From positions 18,005 through 82,004 of the forward strand of contig CAYVXX010000002.1 in the NCBI GenBank assembly GCA_964454305.1: a DNA stretch of 64,000 nucleotides, in the 5' to 3' direction. This stretch comes from JAUSPI01 sp964454305. Lineage in GTDB: Bacteria; Desulfobacterota; Syntrophia; Syntrophales; JADFWA01. The notes beneath the pieces are model-generated. The model did not search any database. It had not been told where the DNA came from and saw only the letters and a program-made list of their open reading frames with translations. The position numbers and the translations under genes were made by a program. Positions 33,740 through 42,016 of this stretch are shown one piece after another. Position 1 is the first letter of the stretch; each line of letters starts with the position of its first letter.

Positions 33740-34864
33740 ATGGATTTCAGTTTATTTCTAAAGGTTTTTCAAAGCACAGGGTTTATGAGCATAACCTTCG
33801 GAAACGTTATAATGTGGATAATAGCTTTTACTTTTATCTATCTTGCTATAACTAAGAATTACGAACCTTTGCTTCTGGTACCCATAGGTTTTGGAATATT
33901 CGTTGTAAACCTTCCCCTGGTAAATGTTATGGAAGAAGGTGTAGGCCTTCTCTGGGTTTTTTATCATTTCACTATCGATAAATGGGATTTGTTGCCGCCG
34001 ATTATCTTTATGGGTATCGGAGCCTTGACCGATTTCGGGCCGGTTTTAGCCAATCCGAAGACCCTTCTCCTCGGCGCGGCGGCACAATTCGGTGTTTATA
34101 TCGCTTTCTTTATTGCTCTCATGTTAGGATTTAATCTCCAGGAAGCCGCCTCAATAGGAATCATCGGAGGGGCCGACGGTCCTACAACGATATTCTTAAC
34201 GGCGCAGCTTGCTCCACATCTCTTAGGCGCGACAGCATTGGCAGCCTATTCATACATGGCGATGGTACCGATTATCCAGCCGCCGATAATGAATCTTATG
34301 ACGACCCAGGCGGAGCGCAAAATCAAGATGAAACAGTCTCGGCCGGTCGGTAAGCTTGAAAGGATTTGCTTCCCGTTGGTGGCGACAGGAGTCATCTGCT
34401 TACTTATCCCCGAATCGGCACCGCTGATGGCAATGCTGATGCTGGGAAATCTGTTCAAAGAATGCGGTGTGGTGGAACGTCTCTCCAAAACGGCATCAAA
34501 TGAGCTGATAAATATTGTAACGATATTCTTAGGTCTCTGTGTTGGCGCCGCTATGCCGGCTTCGCTCTTTTTGAGACCGCAATCGCTTTTCATATTCTGC
34601 CTTGGACTGGTCGCCTTCGCTTTCAGCACAGTCGGAGGTCTTGCGCTGGCCAAAATTTTCAACCTTTTCCTGAAAGAGAAGATAAATCCTCTGATCGGCT
34701 CGGCCGGTGTGTCGGCGGTTCCCATGGCTGCGCGTGTCTCGCAGGTTGTGGCGTCAAAAAATGACAAGCGTAATTTTATTCTTATGCACGCGATGGGACC
34801 CAATGTGGCCGGCGTGATTGGTACAGTATCAGCAGCAGGACTATTTCTGACGTTATTAAAGTAA
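33740..34864 (+). CDS. Sodium ion-translocating decarboxylase, beta subunit
   Basis: A 374-residue inner-membrane protein of the OadB/GcdB/MmdB family, which decarboxylates carboxybiotin and pumps sodium outward. It has about nine to eleven transmembrane segments. The family motifs are VGLLWVFYHFTIDKWDLLPP, FGPVLANPKTLLLGAAAQFG, SIGIIGGADGPTTIFLTAQL (with the sodium-site Asp) and GSAGVSAVPMAARVSQVVAS near the end. AGGAGG lies 13 bases from the ATG, longer than ideal. No carboxyltransferase alpha subunit is encoded in the window, so the substrate (oxaloacetate, methylmalonyl-CoA or glutaconyl-CoA) is open. Confidence 0.94.
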   Translation: MDFSLFLKVFQSTGFMSITFGNVIMWIIAFTFIYLAITKNYEPLLLVPIGFGIFVVNLPLVNVMEEGVGLLWVFYHFTIDKWDLLPPIIFMGIGALTDFGPVLANPKTLLLGAAAQFGVYIAFFIALMLGFNLQEAASIGIIGGADGPTTIFLTAQLAPHLLGATALAAYSYMAMVPIIQPPIMNLMTTQAERKIKMKQSRPVGKLERICFPLVATGVICLLIPESAPLMAMLMLGNLFKECGVVERLSKTASNELINIVTIFLGLCVGAAMPASLFLRPQSLFIFCLGLVAFAFSTVGGLALAKIFNLFLKEKINPLIGSAGVSAVPMAARVSQVVASKNDKRNFILMHAMGPNVAGVIGTVSAAGLFLTLLK

Positions 34865-34935
34865 CAGGAATTAATCCCCGTTCGTGTTTAAGTATATGGG
34901 GTAATTCGATAAAAAACTTAAAAGGAGGAATGCAA

Positions 34936-35151
34936 ATGAGTGAAGAAATACTCGCTCCAATGCCGGGAAACATTTGGCAGATTCTTGTGAAACCTGGTCA
35001 GGAAGTAAAGGAAGATGATGAACTTCTGGTACTCGAGGCGATGAAAATGGAAAACCCCATCTTCTCTCCAATAGACGGTGTAGTAAAAGAAATCAACGTA
35101 AAAGAGAAAGATGCTGTGGATGTTGATCAGCTCTTGATGACCATAGAGTAA
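34936..35151 (+). CDS. Biotin carboxyl carrier protein of a decarboxylase
   Basis: A 71-residue biotinyl domain with the swinging-arm motif VLEAMKMENPIFSPIDG; the Lys of EAMKM is biotinylated. ILAPMPGNIWQILVKPGQEV forms the first half-barrel. ATG 34930 and ATG 34936 both fit; AAGGAGG stands eight bases before the second. It carries CO2 between the missing alpha subunit and the beta subunit encoded upstream. A terminator follows. Confidence 0.93.
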   Translation: MSEEILAPMPGNIWQILVKPGQEVKEDDELLVLEAMKMENPIFSPIDGVVKEINVKEKDAVDVDQLLMTIE

Positions 35152-35208
35152 AGACATCGTATCGGCACAAACGATACACCAAAAGTAGCTTTAGTTTATA
35201 CTATCGGT

Positions 35209-35244
35209 AAAAGCCCCTCTAATAGTTATATTAGAGGGGCTTTT
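35209..35244 (+). terminator. Intrinsic terminator after the decarboxylase genes
   Basis: A 14-base-pair stem, AAGCCCCTCTAATA against TATTAGAGGGGCTT, with a four-base loop and a TTTT run. It ends the gamma-beta-biotin carrier unit. Confidence 0.9.
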
Positions 35245-35332
35245 GCGTTTTCGAAGGCAGAAAACTGTCCTCGTTCCTTTTTCCCCTGACCTCTTTGCCA
35301 TTCCTTTCAATGGCAGGCGAGGCACCGCTGTA

Positions 35333-35505
35333 TTGAATCTCCCCGCAACTTGTTGCGGGGAACGAAGTAATTCGAAGAATAATCTCCGACTGTTTAGTAA
35401 GTTAGAAAATATTTTCGTTAACGCATTTATCCCCTTTAGTGGGACTTATCCCGTTTATCGGGGTAAGGAAAATGTTTATTTTTTATTCGCTCGCTGTTCA
35501 GTTCA
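35333..35505. repeat. CCCCGC / GTTCAGTTCA composite repeat, second copy
   Basis: Has the left hairpin (CTCCCCGCAACTTGTTGCGGGG), ATCTCCGACTGTTTAGTAAG, the TTATCCCCTTTAGTGGGACT middle part and the TTCGCTCGCTGTTCAGTTCA right end, but lacks the second GC-rich hairpin found at 27720-27922. It takes up much of the 517-base gap between the decarboxylase and histidine kinase genes; the rest holds the terminator and the kinase promoter. Confidence 0.85.
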
Positions 35506-35541
35506 TCCATGGGAACAGATTTCAAATCTGTTCCCCTAAGC

Positions 35542-35570
35542 TTGACTTACCATTTATTTACAGATATCAT
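35542..35570 (+). promoter_or_regulatory. Likely promoter of the histidine kinase gene
   Basis: TTGACT (35542-35547), a 17-base spacer, then TATCAT (35565-35570), about 100 bases upstream of the kinase start. Confidence 0.65.
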
Positions 35571-35668
35571 AACGTTCAAAAAATCTAATCTGCCGGTTTG
35601 ATTGCAAGTATCTTATCCCAGGCTGAAACACTGGCAGATCAGACCTGGCCTTCGGACACAAAATTTCT

Positions 35669-37186
35669 ATGGAAACTTTTGCCTTAGCGGCGATCAGCCT
35701 TACAATTTCGATTTCCCTTTTAATCAAAAAAAAACGGAATCCCGTCTACCTGTCCTTTGCCCTTTTATGCTTTGCGCTCTTTTTACAAAAGACAGGGGTT
35801 TTTTTCTACGGAATCTTCAATATTGCTTTCTGGAAAGCTATCTACTATCTGGGTTTTCTTTCAATCCCTCCGCTGCTGCTCGCTTTCAGCCGGTTCTTCA
35901 TCACTCGGCAAATCTTTCCAAAGAGAGTCATAGCATTAACCACATTCGGCAGTTTCTTGATAGGAGGTGCACTGTTTACAACTTTCCACAGATGGCCTCA
36001 TGTGGCTATCATCCCGTACGTCTACGTTGGCCTCGCCGTGGTTTACTGCTATGCAGCTTTTCTTGCTTCCATTAAAAAAAGGTCATCGGATATAGAAAAA
36101 AAACGGATGATTTATTTAGCCATCGCCTGCGCCATGGCAGTAGTGGTAAGTATTTCTGATATATTCCACCTCTATGGGTATGCAATTCCTTCCTTCTCAA
36201 ACATTGCAATAGCTGCCCTGATATATTTTACTCTGATTATTATTACTTATCCCCATCTTCCGGAATTCTATGAAATTATGGCCAGGGCTCTTATAATTTT
36301 CATCCTTACATTGTTCGCAGCCATCGTATGTTACCTCGTCATCGGCCTCTTTGGAGAGGGTTCGGCACTGCCCCCCATTAACATTATCTTTATGACGTCT
36401 TTCATAATCGTTATCTTTATTGATCCCGTCAAACTGATACTAAAAAAAATTGCCAGCTTTCTTTTCTTTGACGGCAGGGATGTATTCACATCCCTTTATG
36501 CCATCGACGAAAAACTGGAGAATGAAAAATCAGTGCTTCTGGAAGAGATGGCAACCGGCCTTGCCCATGAAATAAGAAATCCTCTCGGTTCCATCAAGGG
36601 AGCCGCACAGTACCTGAGATCAGAAGTTGATACCGCTGAGAACCGAAATCTTCTTGATATCATCACGGAAGAGGTGGATCGGCTGAGTAATGTCGTTTCA
36701 CAATTTCTCAATTATGCCAAGCCCTATACGGTCAATGCAAAAAAGCAAAATATCAACCACATTATAGAAAAAACCATCGCCCTGATCAAGGCAGATAACC
36801 TGTCAGAAAAGATAGTCATTAGAGAAAACCTGTCCCCGGATCTGCCGGAAGTAAATGTGGACGGTGAGCAACTGATGCAGGTTTTTCTTAACATTGCATT
36901 TAATGGAATTGAGGCAATGCCTGAAGAAGGGACTCTGAGTTTCACTACATCACAGATCGAGAAAGAAGATGCCACCATCATAGAGATCGCTGTCAAGGAC
37001 ACCGGCAGAGGCATAAATAAGGAAGACATGGAAAATGTATTCAAACCCTTTTTCACAACCAAAGAAAAAGGGACTGGGCTCGGCCTCCCGATTTGCCAGA
37101 GAATTATCACAAAACATGGTGGTCATATTGAGGTAAAATCAAATCCAGGTAAAGGAACAACATTTTATATAAGAATTAAATCATGA
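35669..37186 (+). CDS. Membrane sensor histidine kinase, NtrB-like
   Basis: A 505-residue inner-membrane kinase. The first about 250 residues form seven or more hydrophobic helices with little periplasmic sequence, a layout suited to sensing membrane or redox signals. The kinase core has the phosphorylated His300 in TGLAHEIRNPLGSIKGAAQY, an N box in VFLNIAFNGIEAMPEEG, and the ATP lid VKDTGRGINKED and GTGLGLPICQRIITKHGG. The NtrC-type regulator gene follows after 136 bases, and the two form a two-component pair. The ribosome binding site is weak. Confidence 0.9.
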   Translation: METFALAAISLTISISLLIKKKRNPVYLSFALLCFALFLQKTGVFFYGIFNIAFWKAIYYLGFLSIPPLLLAFSRFFITRQIFPKRVIALTTFGSFLIGGALFTTFHRWPHVAIIPYVYVGLAVVYCYAAFLASIKKRSSDIEKKRMIYLAIACAMAVVVSISDIFHLYGYAIPSFSNIAIAALIYFTLIIITYPHLPEFYEIMARALIIFILTLFAAIVCYLVIGLFGEGSALPPINIIFMTSFIIVIFIDPVKLILKKIASFLFFDGRDVFTSLYAIDEKLENEKSVLLEEMATGLAHEIRNPLGSIKGAAQYLRSEVDTAENRNLLDIITEEVDRLSNVVSQFLNYAKPYTVNAKKQNINHIIEKTIALIKADNLSEKIVIRENLSPDLPEVNVDGEQLMQVFLNIAFNGIEAMPEEGTLSFTTSQIEKEDATIIEIAVKDTGRGINKEDMENVFKPFFTTKEKGTGLGLPICQRIITKHGGHIEVKSNPGKGTTFYIRIKS

Positions 37187-37322
37187 CACCGGTCAGCTTT
37201 GAATCAAAGAATAGCAAAAGGAGACAACAGAATATCCTGTCACACTTTTTTGCCGATTTCCGATTGCCGGCCAGATAAAATAACCTTGACAGCGATACAG
37301 TGCCATAATAGGTTAATAAGTT

Positions 37323-38690
37323 ATGCAAAGAATTTTAGTTGTTGATGACGAATTGAATATGCGGCTGGTCTTGAAAGCCATGCTTGAAAAAGAAAACTAT
37401 GAGGTTGCTACTGCCTTCAATGGTCTTAAAGCCCTCGATATCCTCGCGACCAGCGAAGTTGCAGTCGTTGTAACCGACCTAAAAATGCCCGGGCTTGACG
37501 GCATGGGTCTTCTGGAGAAGGTGGTCCGTGACTACCCCTCCATACCGGTTATTATCATTACCGCTCACGGCACGATAGACACAGCGGTGGACGCCCTGAA
37601 AAAAGGGGCATTTGATTACATTACCAAACCCTTTGAACAGGATGACTTCAAGAACGTTATTAACAAGGCATTTAAAACCAGATTATTGAATGAAGATGAA
37701 TTGGTTTTGAGTCCCGATGAAATAGACAGGTATGAAATTATAGGTTCCAGTAAAAGCATCACGGAAACATTTGATACGATTAAAAAAGTGGCCCCCACGA
37801 CGACTACAATTCTCATTACAGGAGAAACAGGAACGGGAAAGGAGCTCGTTGCCAACGCAATCCACAGAAACAGCCCCCGTAAAAACGATCCGTTCATTAA
37901 AATCAACTGTTCTGCCATCTCAGAAAATCTGATAGAGAGCGAACTTTTCGGTTATGAGAGAGGAGCCTTTACAGGTGCAATTTCAAGGAAGCCGGGGAGA
38001 TTTGAACTCGCCCACAAGGGAACCCTCTTTCTCGACGAGGTAGGCGACATTCCAAAAGAGATGCAGGTAAAACTCCTCAGAGTAATACAGGATCACGAGT
38101 TTGAACGGGTGGGGGGACTCCAGACAATAAAGGTCGATGTAAGGTTGATTACAGCCACAAACAGAAACCTCCTCCAGGACGTAAAGGAAGGAAATTTCAG
38201 GGCTGATCTCTATTACAGGCTTAATGTCTTGCCTGTTCACCTCTCGCCTCTGAGAGAAAGACCAGAAGATATCAAACTCTTAACCGATTATTTTACAGAA
38301 AAATTCAACACAAAACTTAATCGAAAGATTAAACACATCGATCCACGGGTAAGAGAACTGTTGCTCAATTACAGCTGGCCCGGAAACATCAGGGAACTGG
38401 AAAATCTTATTGAAAGACTTGTATTGATGGCCAAAGGGGATAGTATCGTCCTCGAAGACATCCCCGCAGAGTTGAAATCTCAGGACGATACGGCAGCAAT
38501 TCTCCGGCCTGAAGATCACAAAAAATCTTTTAAAAACATTATTAAAAGCAAGACGGCGGAAATAGAAAAGCAGATGATCATCAAGGTTCTGGAGACGTGT
38601 GGCGGTAATATAACAAAGGCGGCTATGTGGCTCGGTCTCAGCAGAAGAGGACTCCATCTTAAAATGGAAAAATATAACCTCCGGAAATAA
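37323..38690 (+). CDS. Sigma-54-dependent response regulator, NtrC family
   Basis: A 455-residue activator with three domains. The receiver (about residues 1-120) has Asp52 as phospho-acceptor (VVVTDLKMPGLDG) and Lys104. The AAA+ domain (about 140-365) has Walker A GETGTGKE (167-174) and the sigma-54 contact GAFTGA (214-219), plus LFLDEVGDIPKEMQVKLL and a Walker B Asp. The Fis-type helix-turn-helix ends the protein (NITKAAMWLGLSRRGLHLKM). It is the partner of the kinase encoded upstream. Its targets are unknown; the downstream heme genes are only neighbours, and I did not find a clear -24/-12 promoter before them. Confidence 0.94.
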   Translation: MQRILVVDDELNMRLVLKAMLEKENYEVATAFNGLKALDILATSEVAVVVTDLKMPGLDGMGLLEKVVRDYPSIPVIIITAHGTIDTAVDALKKGAFDYITKPFEQDDFKNVINKAFKTRLLNEDELVLSPDEIDRYEIIGSSKSITETFDTIKKVAPTTTTILITGETGTGKELVANAIHRNSPRKNDPFIKINCSAISENLIESELFGYERGAFTGAISRKPGRFELAHKGTLFLDEVGDIPKEMQVKLLRVIQDHEFERVGGLQTIKVDVRLITATNRNLLQDVKEGNFRADLYYRLNVLPVHLSPLRERPEDIKLLTDYFTEKFNTKLNRKIKHIDPRVRELLLNYSWPGNIRELENLIERLVLMAKGDSIVLEDIPAELKSQDDTAAILRPEDHKKSFKNIIKSKTAEIEKQMIIKVLETCGGNITKAAMWLGLSRRGLHLKMEKYNLRK

Positions 38691-38729
38691 GGAAAATACC
38701 TCTCAGCTCCACTATAAAGAGAAACAAAA

Positions 38730-39545
38730 ATGGATGTTTTATTATTTAAAATTGCTCTTTGTGCTTATTTTGTAAGTACTCTGGGATATATTACATCTCT
38801 TCTCTTTAAGAGGGTATTTGTGGCCAGGGTTTCTACATGGATTCTTGTCCTGGCTTTTATTATACACGGTTTTTCTTTTCTTTTCCGGTGCATGGAAACC
38901 GGTCACAGTCCATTTATCAATCTGTACGATTCCCTTTCTTTTTTTGCATGGACAATAACCGGCACTTATCTTGCCTTCCAGGTTAAGACAAAAACGAGGG
39001 TTCTCGGCGCTTTTGTGTCACCTCTTGCCTTCTTGCTCATGGTGGTGGCATCCGTCCAATTAGGCGGGGAGGTTTCCATATCGTCCATCTTACAGGGACG
39101 CCTGGTAATTGTTCACGTAATATTGTCTGTCTCAGGTGAAGCTCTTTTCACCCTTGCGTGTTGTGCCAGTGTTATGTATCTGATTCAGGAAAATTTTATA
39201 AAAAATAAAAAGGGTGGCGGGTATAGCAGGCTCCTCCCTTCGCTGCGGGATCTGGACAGGATAAATCACATCTGTCTCCTGTGGGGTTTCCCTATGTTAA
39301 CAATGGGAATTATTGCCGGATCAATCTGGGCACGGACTGCCTGGGGTAGTCACTGGCAGTGGGACCCAAAACAGATATGGACCATGTTTGCCTGGATATT
39401 CTATGCCCTTTTATTACACCAAAGACTTGCCATAGGATGGAAGGGTAAAAAAGTTGCCCTTTTTTCCATTGTTGCTTTCTTGATTTTGCTTTTTTCTTTT
39501 GTCGGAGCGAACACGTTTTTTATAACATCACACAGGTTTATGTAA
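38730..39545 (+). CDS. CcsA/HemX-type cytochrome c assembly membrane protein
   Basis: A 271-residue inner-membrane protein with about eight transmembrane helices and the heme-handling motif WARTAWGSHWQWDPKQIWT, in which the tryptophan-rich segment binds heme. This is the CcmC/CcsA/HemX superfamily. A gene of this type directly upstream of hemA is common in deltaproteobacteria, where it is called hemX or ccsA; its task may be heme export for cytochrome c maturation or control of HemA. No ResB/CcsB partner is in the window. It lies 39 bases after the NtrC-type gene and 100 bases before hemA. Confidence 0.85.
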   Translation: MDVLLFKIALCAYFVSTLGYITSLLFKRVFVARVSTWILVLAFIIHGFSFLFRCMETGHSPFINLYDSLSFFAWTITGTYLAFQVKTKTRVLGAFVSPLAFLLMVVASVQLGGEVSISSILQGRLVIVHVILSVSGEALFTLACCASVMYLIQENFIKNKKGGGYSRLLPSLRDLDRINHICLLWGFPMLTMGIIAGSIWARTAWGSHWQWDPKQIWTMFAWIFYALLLHQRLAIGWKGKKVALFSIVAFLILLFSFVGANTFFITSHRFM

Positions 39546-39645
39546 GAATAAATTTCAGGAGCCAAAATTCAGAAGGAAATCGGATATATCATCAATATAA
39601 TCTTTTTGTTCTGGCTCCTGAATTCTGGATTCTATTTTTGTGCTA

Positions 39646-40914
39646 ATGAACATAATATTGATTGGGATAAATCACAGGACAGCTCCTGTAGAAATAAGGG
39701 AGAAGCTTTCCATTAACTGCGAGGACAACGACCGGCCTCTGGTAGAAATAATGAGTGTCCCGCAGATACGTGAGAGTTTGTTTCTTTCCACCTGCAACCG
39801 TGTGGAGGTGCTTGCAGGTGTGTCGGATATACATTCTGCCGTAGAAAACTTAAAATCTGTCATTTTTTCTCTCGGTAATTTATCTTCAAAAGAGCTGGAA
39901 AAATGCCTTTATATTTATCACAGCGATGATGCGGTAAGACATTTGTTCCGGGTGGCTTCGAGTATTGATTCCATGGTCATGGGAGAACCGCAGATACTGG
40001 GACAGGTCAAAGATGCTTATCGCCGCTGTGTAGAACATAACTCGTCAGGAGTTATTCTGAATAAGCTGCTTCACCATGCCTTCCGGGTGGCAAAGAGGGT
40101 AAGGACGGAAACCGGTATTTCCAGTAATGCCGTTTCGGTAAGTTTCACAGCAGTAAAGCTGGCAAAAAAGATACTTGGCGATCTCAGGGGGAAAACCATT
40201 CTTCTTGTTGGTGCCGGTGAGATGTCAGAACTGGCAGCAAAACATTTGATGAGTAGTGGGGTTTCCAAAATTATTGTGGCCAATAGAACCTATGGGCAGG
40301 CTGTGAAGCTGGCGGATGATTTTCACGGAACACCAATAAATTTTGACCTTCTTGAAGAAAAACTCAAAGAAGTGGATATAGTAATCAGTTCTACAGGCGC
40401 GCCCGGTTATATTATCGGAAAAGAGATAATCGCCTCCGCATTGCGCAGACGCAATAACAGATTAATGTTCTTGATTGACATAGCAGTACCGAGGGACATC
40501 GATCCCGAGGTGAACACAATAGACAATGTTTATCTTTATAATATCGATAACCTCCAGGAAATTGTTGATGAAAACATAAGCATCAGGATGAGAGAGGCCG
40601 AAAAAGCCGAGACAATTATAGATGAGGAGGTTCTTAAATTTTCCGGATGGTTCAAGACGCTCGAAGCAGTTCCAACCATCGTTTCTCTCAGAGAAAAAGT
40701 GGATGAGATTACTGAGAGTGAACTGCAAAAATCGGCTTCCTGGATGAGGAATTTAGGTGAAGAGGAAAAGGAAAACATAAAAATCCTGATTTCTTCCGTG
40801 ACAAATAAAATGCTCCATGATCCGATAACAGGTCTTAAGGAGGAAAGTCAAAATGACGGTGCCGCTCCTTACATAGCGGCTATCAGAAGATTATTCAGAT
40901 TAGATGATGACTGA
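39646..40914 (+). CDS. hemA: Glutamyl-tRNA reductase
   Basis: First step of the C5 route to tetrapyrroles: reduces glutamyl-tRNA to glutamate-1-semialdehyde with NADPH. The 422-residue protein opens LIGINHRTAPVEIREKLS, has the catalytic Cys50 in FLSTCNRVEV, the substrate motif MVMGEPQILGQVKDAY, the NADPH-binding LLVGAGEMSELAAKHL and FLIDIAVPRDIDPEV. GTG 39640 is an alternative start; ATG 39646 is preferred on N-terminal homology. No good ribosome binding site is seen. hemL, the next enzyme, is not in the window. Confidence 0.96.
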   Translation: MNIILIGINHRTAPVEIREKLSINCEDNDRPLVEIMSVPQIRESLFLSTCNRVEVLAGVSDIHSAVENLKSVIFSLGNLSSKELEKCLYIYHSDDAVRHLFRVASSIDSMVMGEPQILGQVKDAYRRCVEHNSSGVILNKLLHHAFRVAKRVRTETGISSNAVSVSFTAVKLAKKILGDLRGKTILLVGAGEMSELAAKHLMSSGVSKIIVANRTYGQAVKLADDFHGTPINFDLLEEKLKEVDIVISSTGAPGYIIGKEIIASALRRRNNRLMFLIDIAVPRDIDPEVNTIDNVYLYNIDNLQEIVDENISIRMREAEKAETIIDEEVLKFSGWFKTLEAVPTIVSLREKVDEITESELQKSASWMRNLGEEEKENIKILISSVTNKMLHDPITGLKEESQNDGAAPYIAAIRRLFRLDDD

Positions 40915-40981
40915 TCTTTCCTTGTCCTAACATTTAAGGAGGAAAGGAGCCTTCAATTTTAGCATCAAACGGAGGTGGCAC

Positions 40982-41908
40982 ATTAAGGAAATCATAAGAA
41001 TAGGAACACGCGGAAGTAATCTGGCGCTGAAACAGGCACACTGGGTGGCCGACAGGCTGAAAAAGAAATACCCCGACATGATTACGGAGATTTCCGTAAT
41101 CAAAACAAAGGGAGACAGGATGCAAAATATTTCTTTGGCCGGTATCGGGGGAAAGGGTGTTTTTGTCAAGGAGATTGAAGAAGCACTCCTTAAAGGCGAC
41201 CTTGCGATTGCTGTGCACAGTATGAAGGATGTTCCCACAGAACTTCCGGAAGAGTTGGAAATAGGAGTCGTGACCGAAAGAGAGGATCCCAGAGATGTTC
41301 TGATATCACGGGAAAACGTGAAAATAGAGGATCTGCCAACCGGAGCCCGGATAGGTACAGGTTCCCTCAGAAGGGCATTACAACTGCGTAATCTGATGCC
41401 GGATGTCAAAATCGTTTCTATCCGGGGCAATCTGGACACGAGAATAAAAAAGCTGAAAACAGATAATCTTGATGGCGTGGTGGTTGCAGCGGCCGGGATG
41501 AAACGTATGGGATGGGAAGAGAGTGTCTCCCAATTCATCCCCATCGAAGTAATGGTCCCCTCCCCCGGACAGGGTGCGCTTGGTATAGAACTACGAAAGG
41601 ATGATGAAGAAATAAGAGACATTGTCTCCTTTCTCAATCACAGCTCATCGTCGATTGAAGTTATGGCCGAAAGGGCTTTTTTAACACAATTGGGGGGAGG
41701 ATGTCAGGTACCGATAGCGGCTTTCGGTAAAAAACAGGACGATGAATTAATTTTAAGAGGCCTTGTGGGAAGTCTTGATGGAGAGATCATTATAGTGGAT
41801 GAGATAACAGGAAACAGCGAAGATTGGGAAGAATTAGGAAAGAAGCTGGCCGAGAATATCTGGTCGAGAGGTGGTCGGGAGATACTGGAGGAGATATACG
41901 ATAGATAA
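40982..41908 (+). CDS. hemC: Hydroxymethylbilane synthase, apparent ATT start
   Basis: Joins four porphobilinogens into hydroxymethylbilane. The conserved N-terminal core IIRIGTRGSNLALKQAHWV is encoded in frame upstream of the first ordinary start codon (GTG 41045, which would delete that core). Between the in-frame stop at 40928 and the core there is no ATG, GTG or TTG. ATT 40982 lies six bases after a GGAGG site, giving a 308-residue protein of normal family length. Other features are AVHSMKDVPTELP, the catalytic RIGTGSLRRALQLR, and the dipyrromethane Cys241 in LTQLGGGCQVPIAAFG. Either a rare ATT start or a base error in the assembly explains this. Confidence 0.93.
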   Translation: MKEIIRIGTRGSNLALKQAHWVADRLKKKYPDMITEISVIKTKGDRMQNISLAGIGGKGVFVKEIEEALLKGDLAIAVHSMKDVPTELPEELEIGVVTEREDPRDVLISRENVKIEDLPTGARIGTGSLRRALQLRNLMPDVKIVSIRGNLDTRIKKLKTDNLDGVVVAAAGMKRMGWEESVSQFIPIEVMVPSPGQGALGIELRKDDEEIRDIVSFLNHSSSSIEVMAERAFLTQLGGGCQVPIAAFGKKQDDELILRGLVGSLDGEIIIVDEITGNSEDWEELGKKLAENIWSRGGREILEEIYDR

Positions 41909-42016
41909 GCGGTCAGCAATCAGTAAGATAAAGAAAGCTATCTTCTGCCTGATTCTTTGTTTTTACTAAAAACTGACGGCTGACTGTTAATCGCCAACAG
42001 AAGGAGATTTCAATCC

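Noticed and set aside
40927..41637. A 236-codon open frame opposite hemC
   Set aside because: Low-complexity, serine-rich translation that mirrors the hemC codons; no start signal.
41909..42016. Possible regulatory element between hemC and cobA/hemD
   Set aside because: Short GGTCAGCAATCAG/CTGACGGCTGACTG similarities only; they look like common intergenic filler and give no firm structure.
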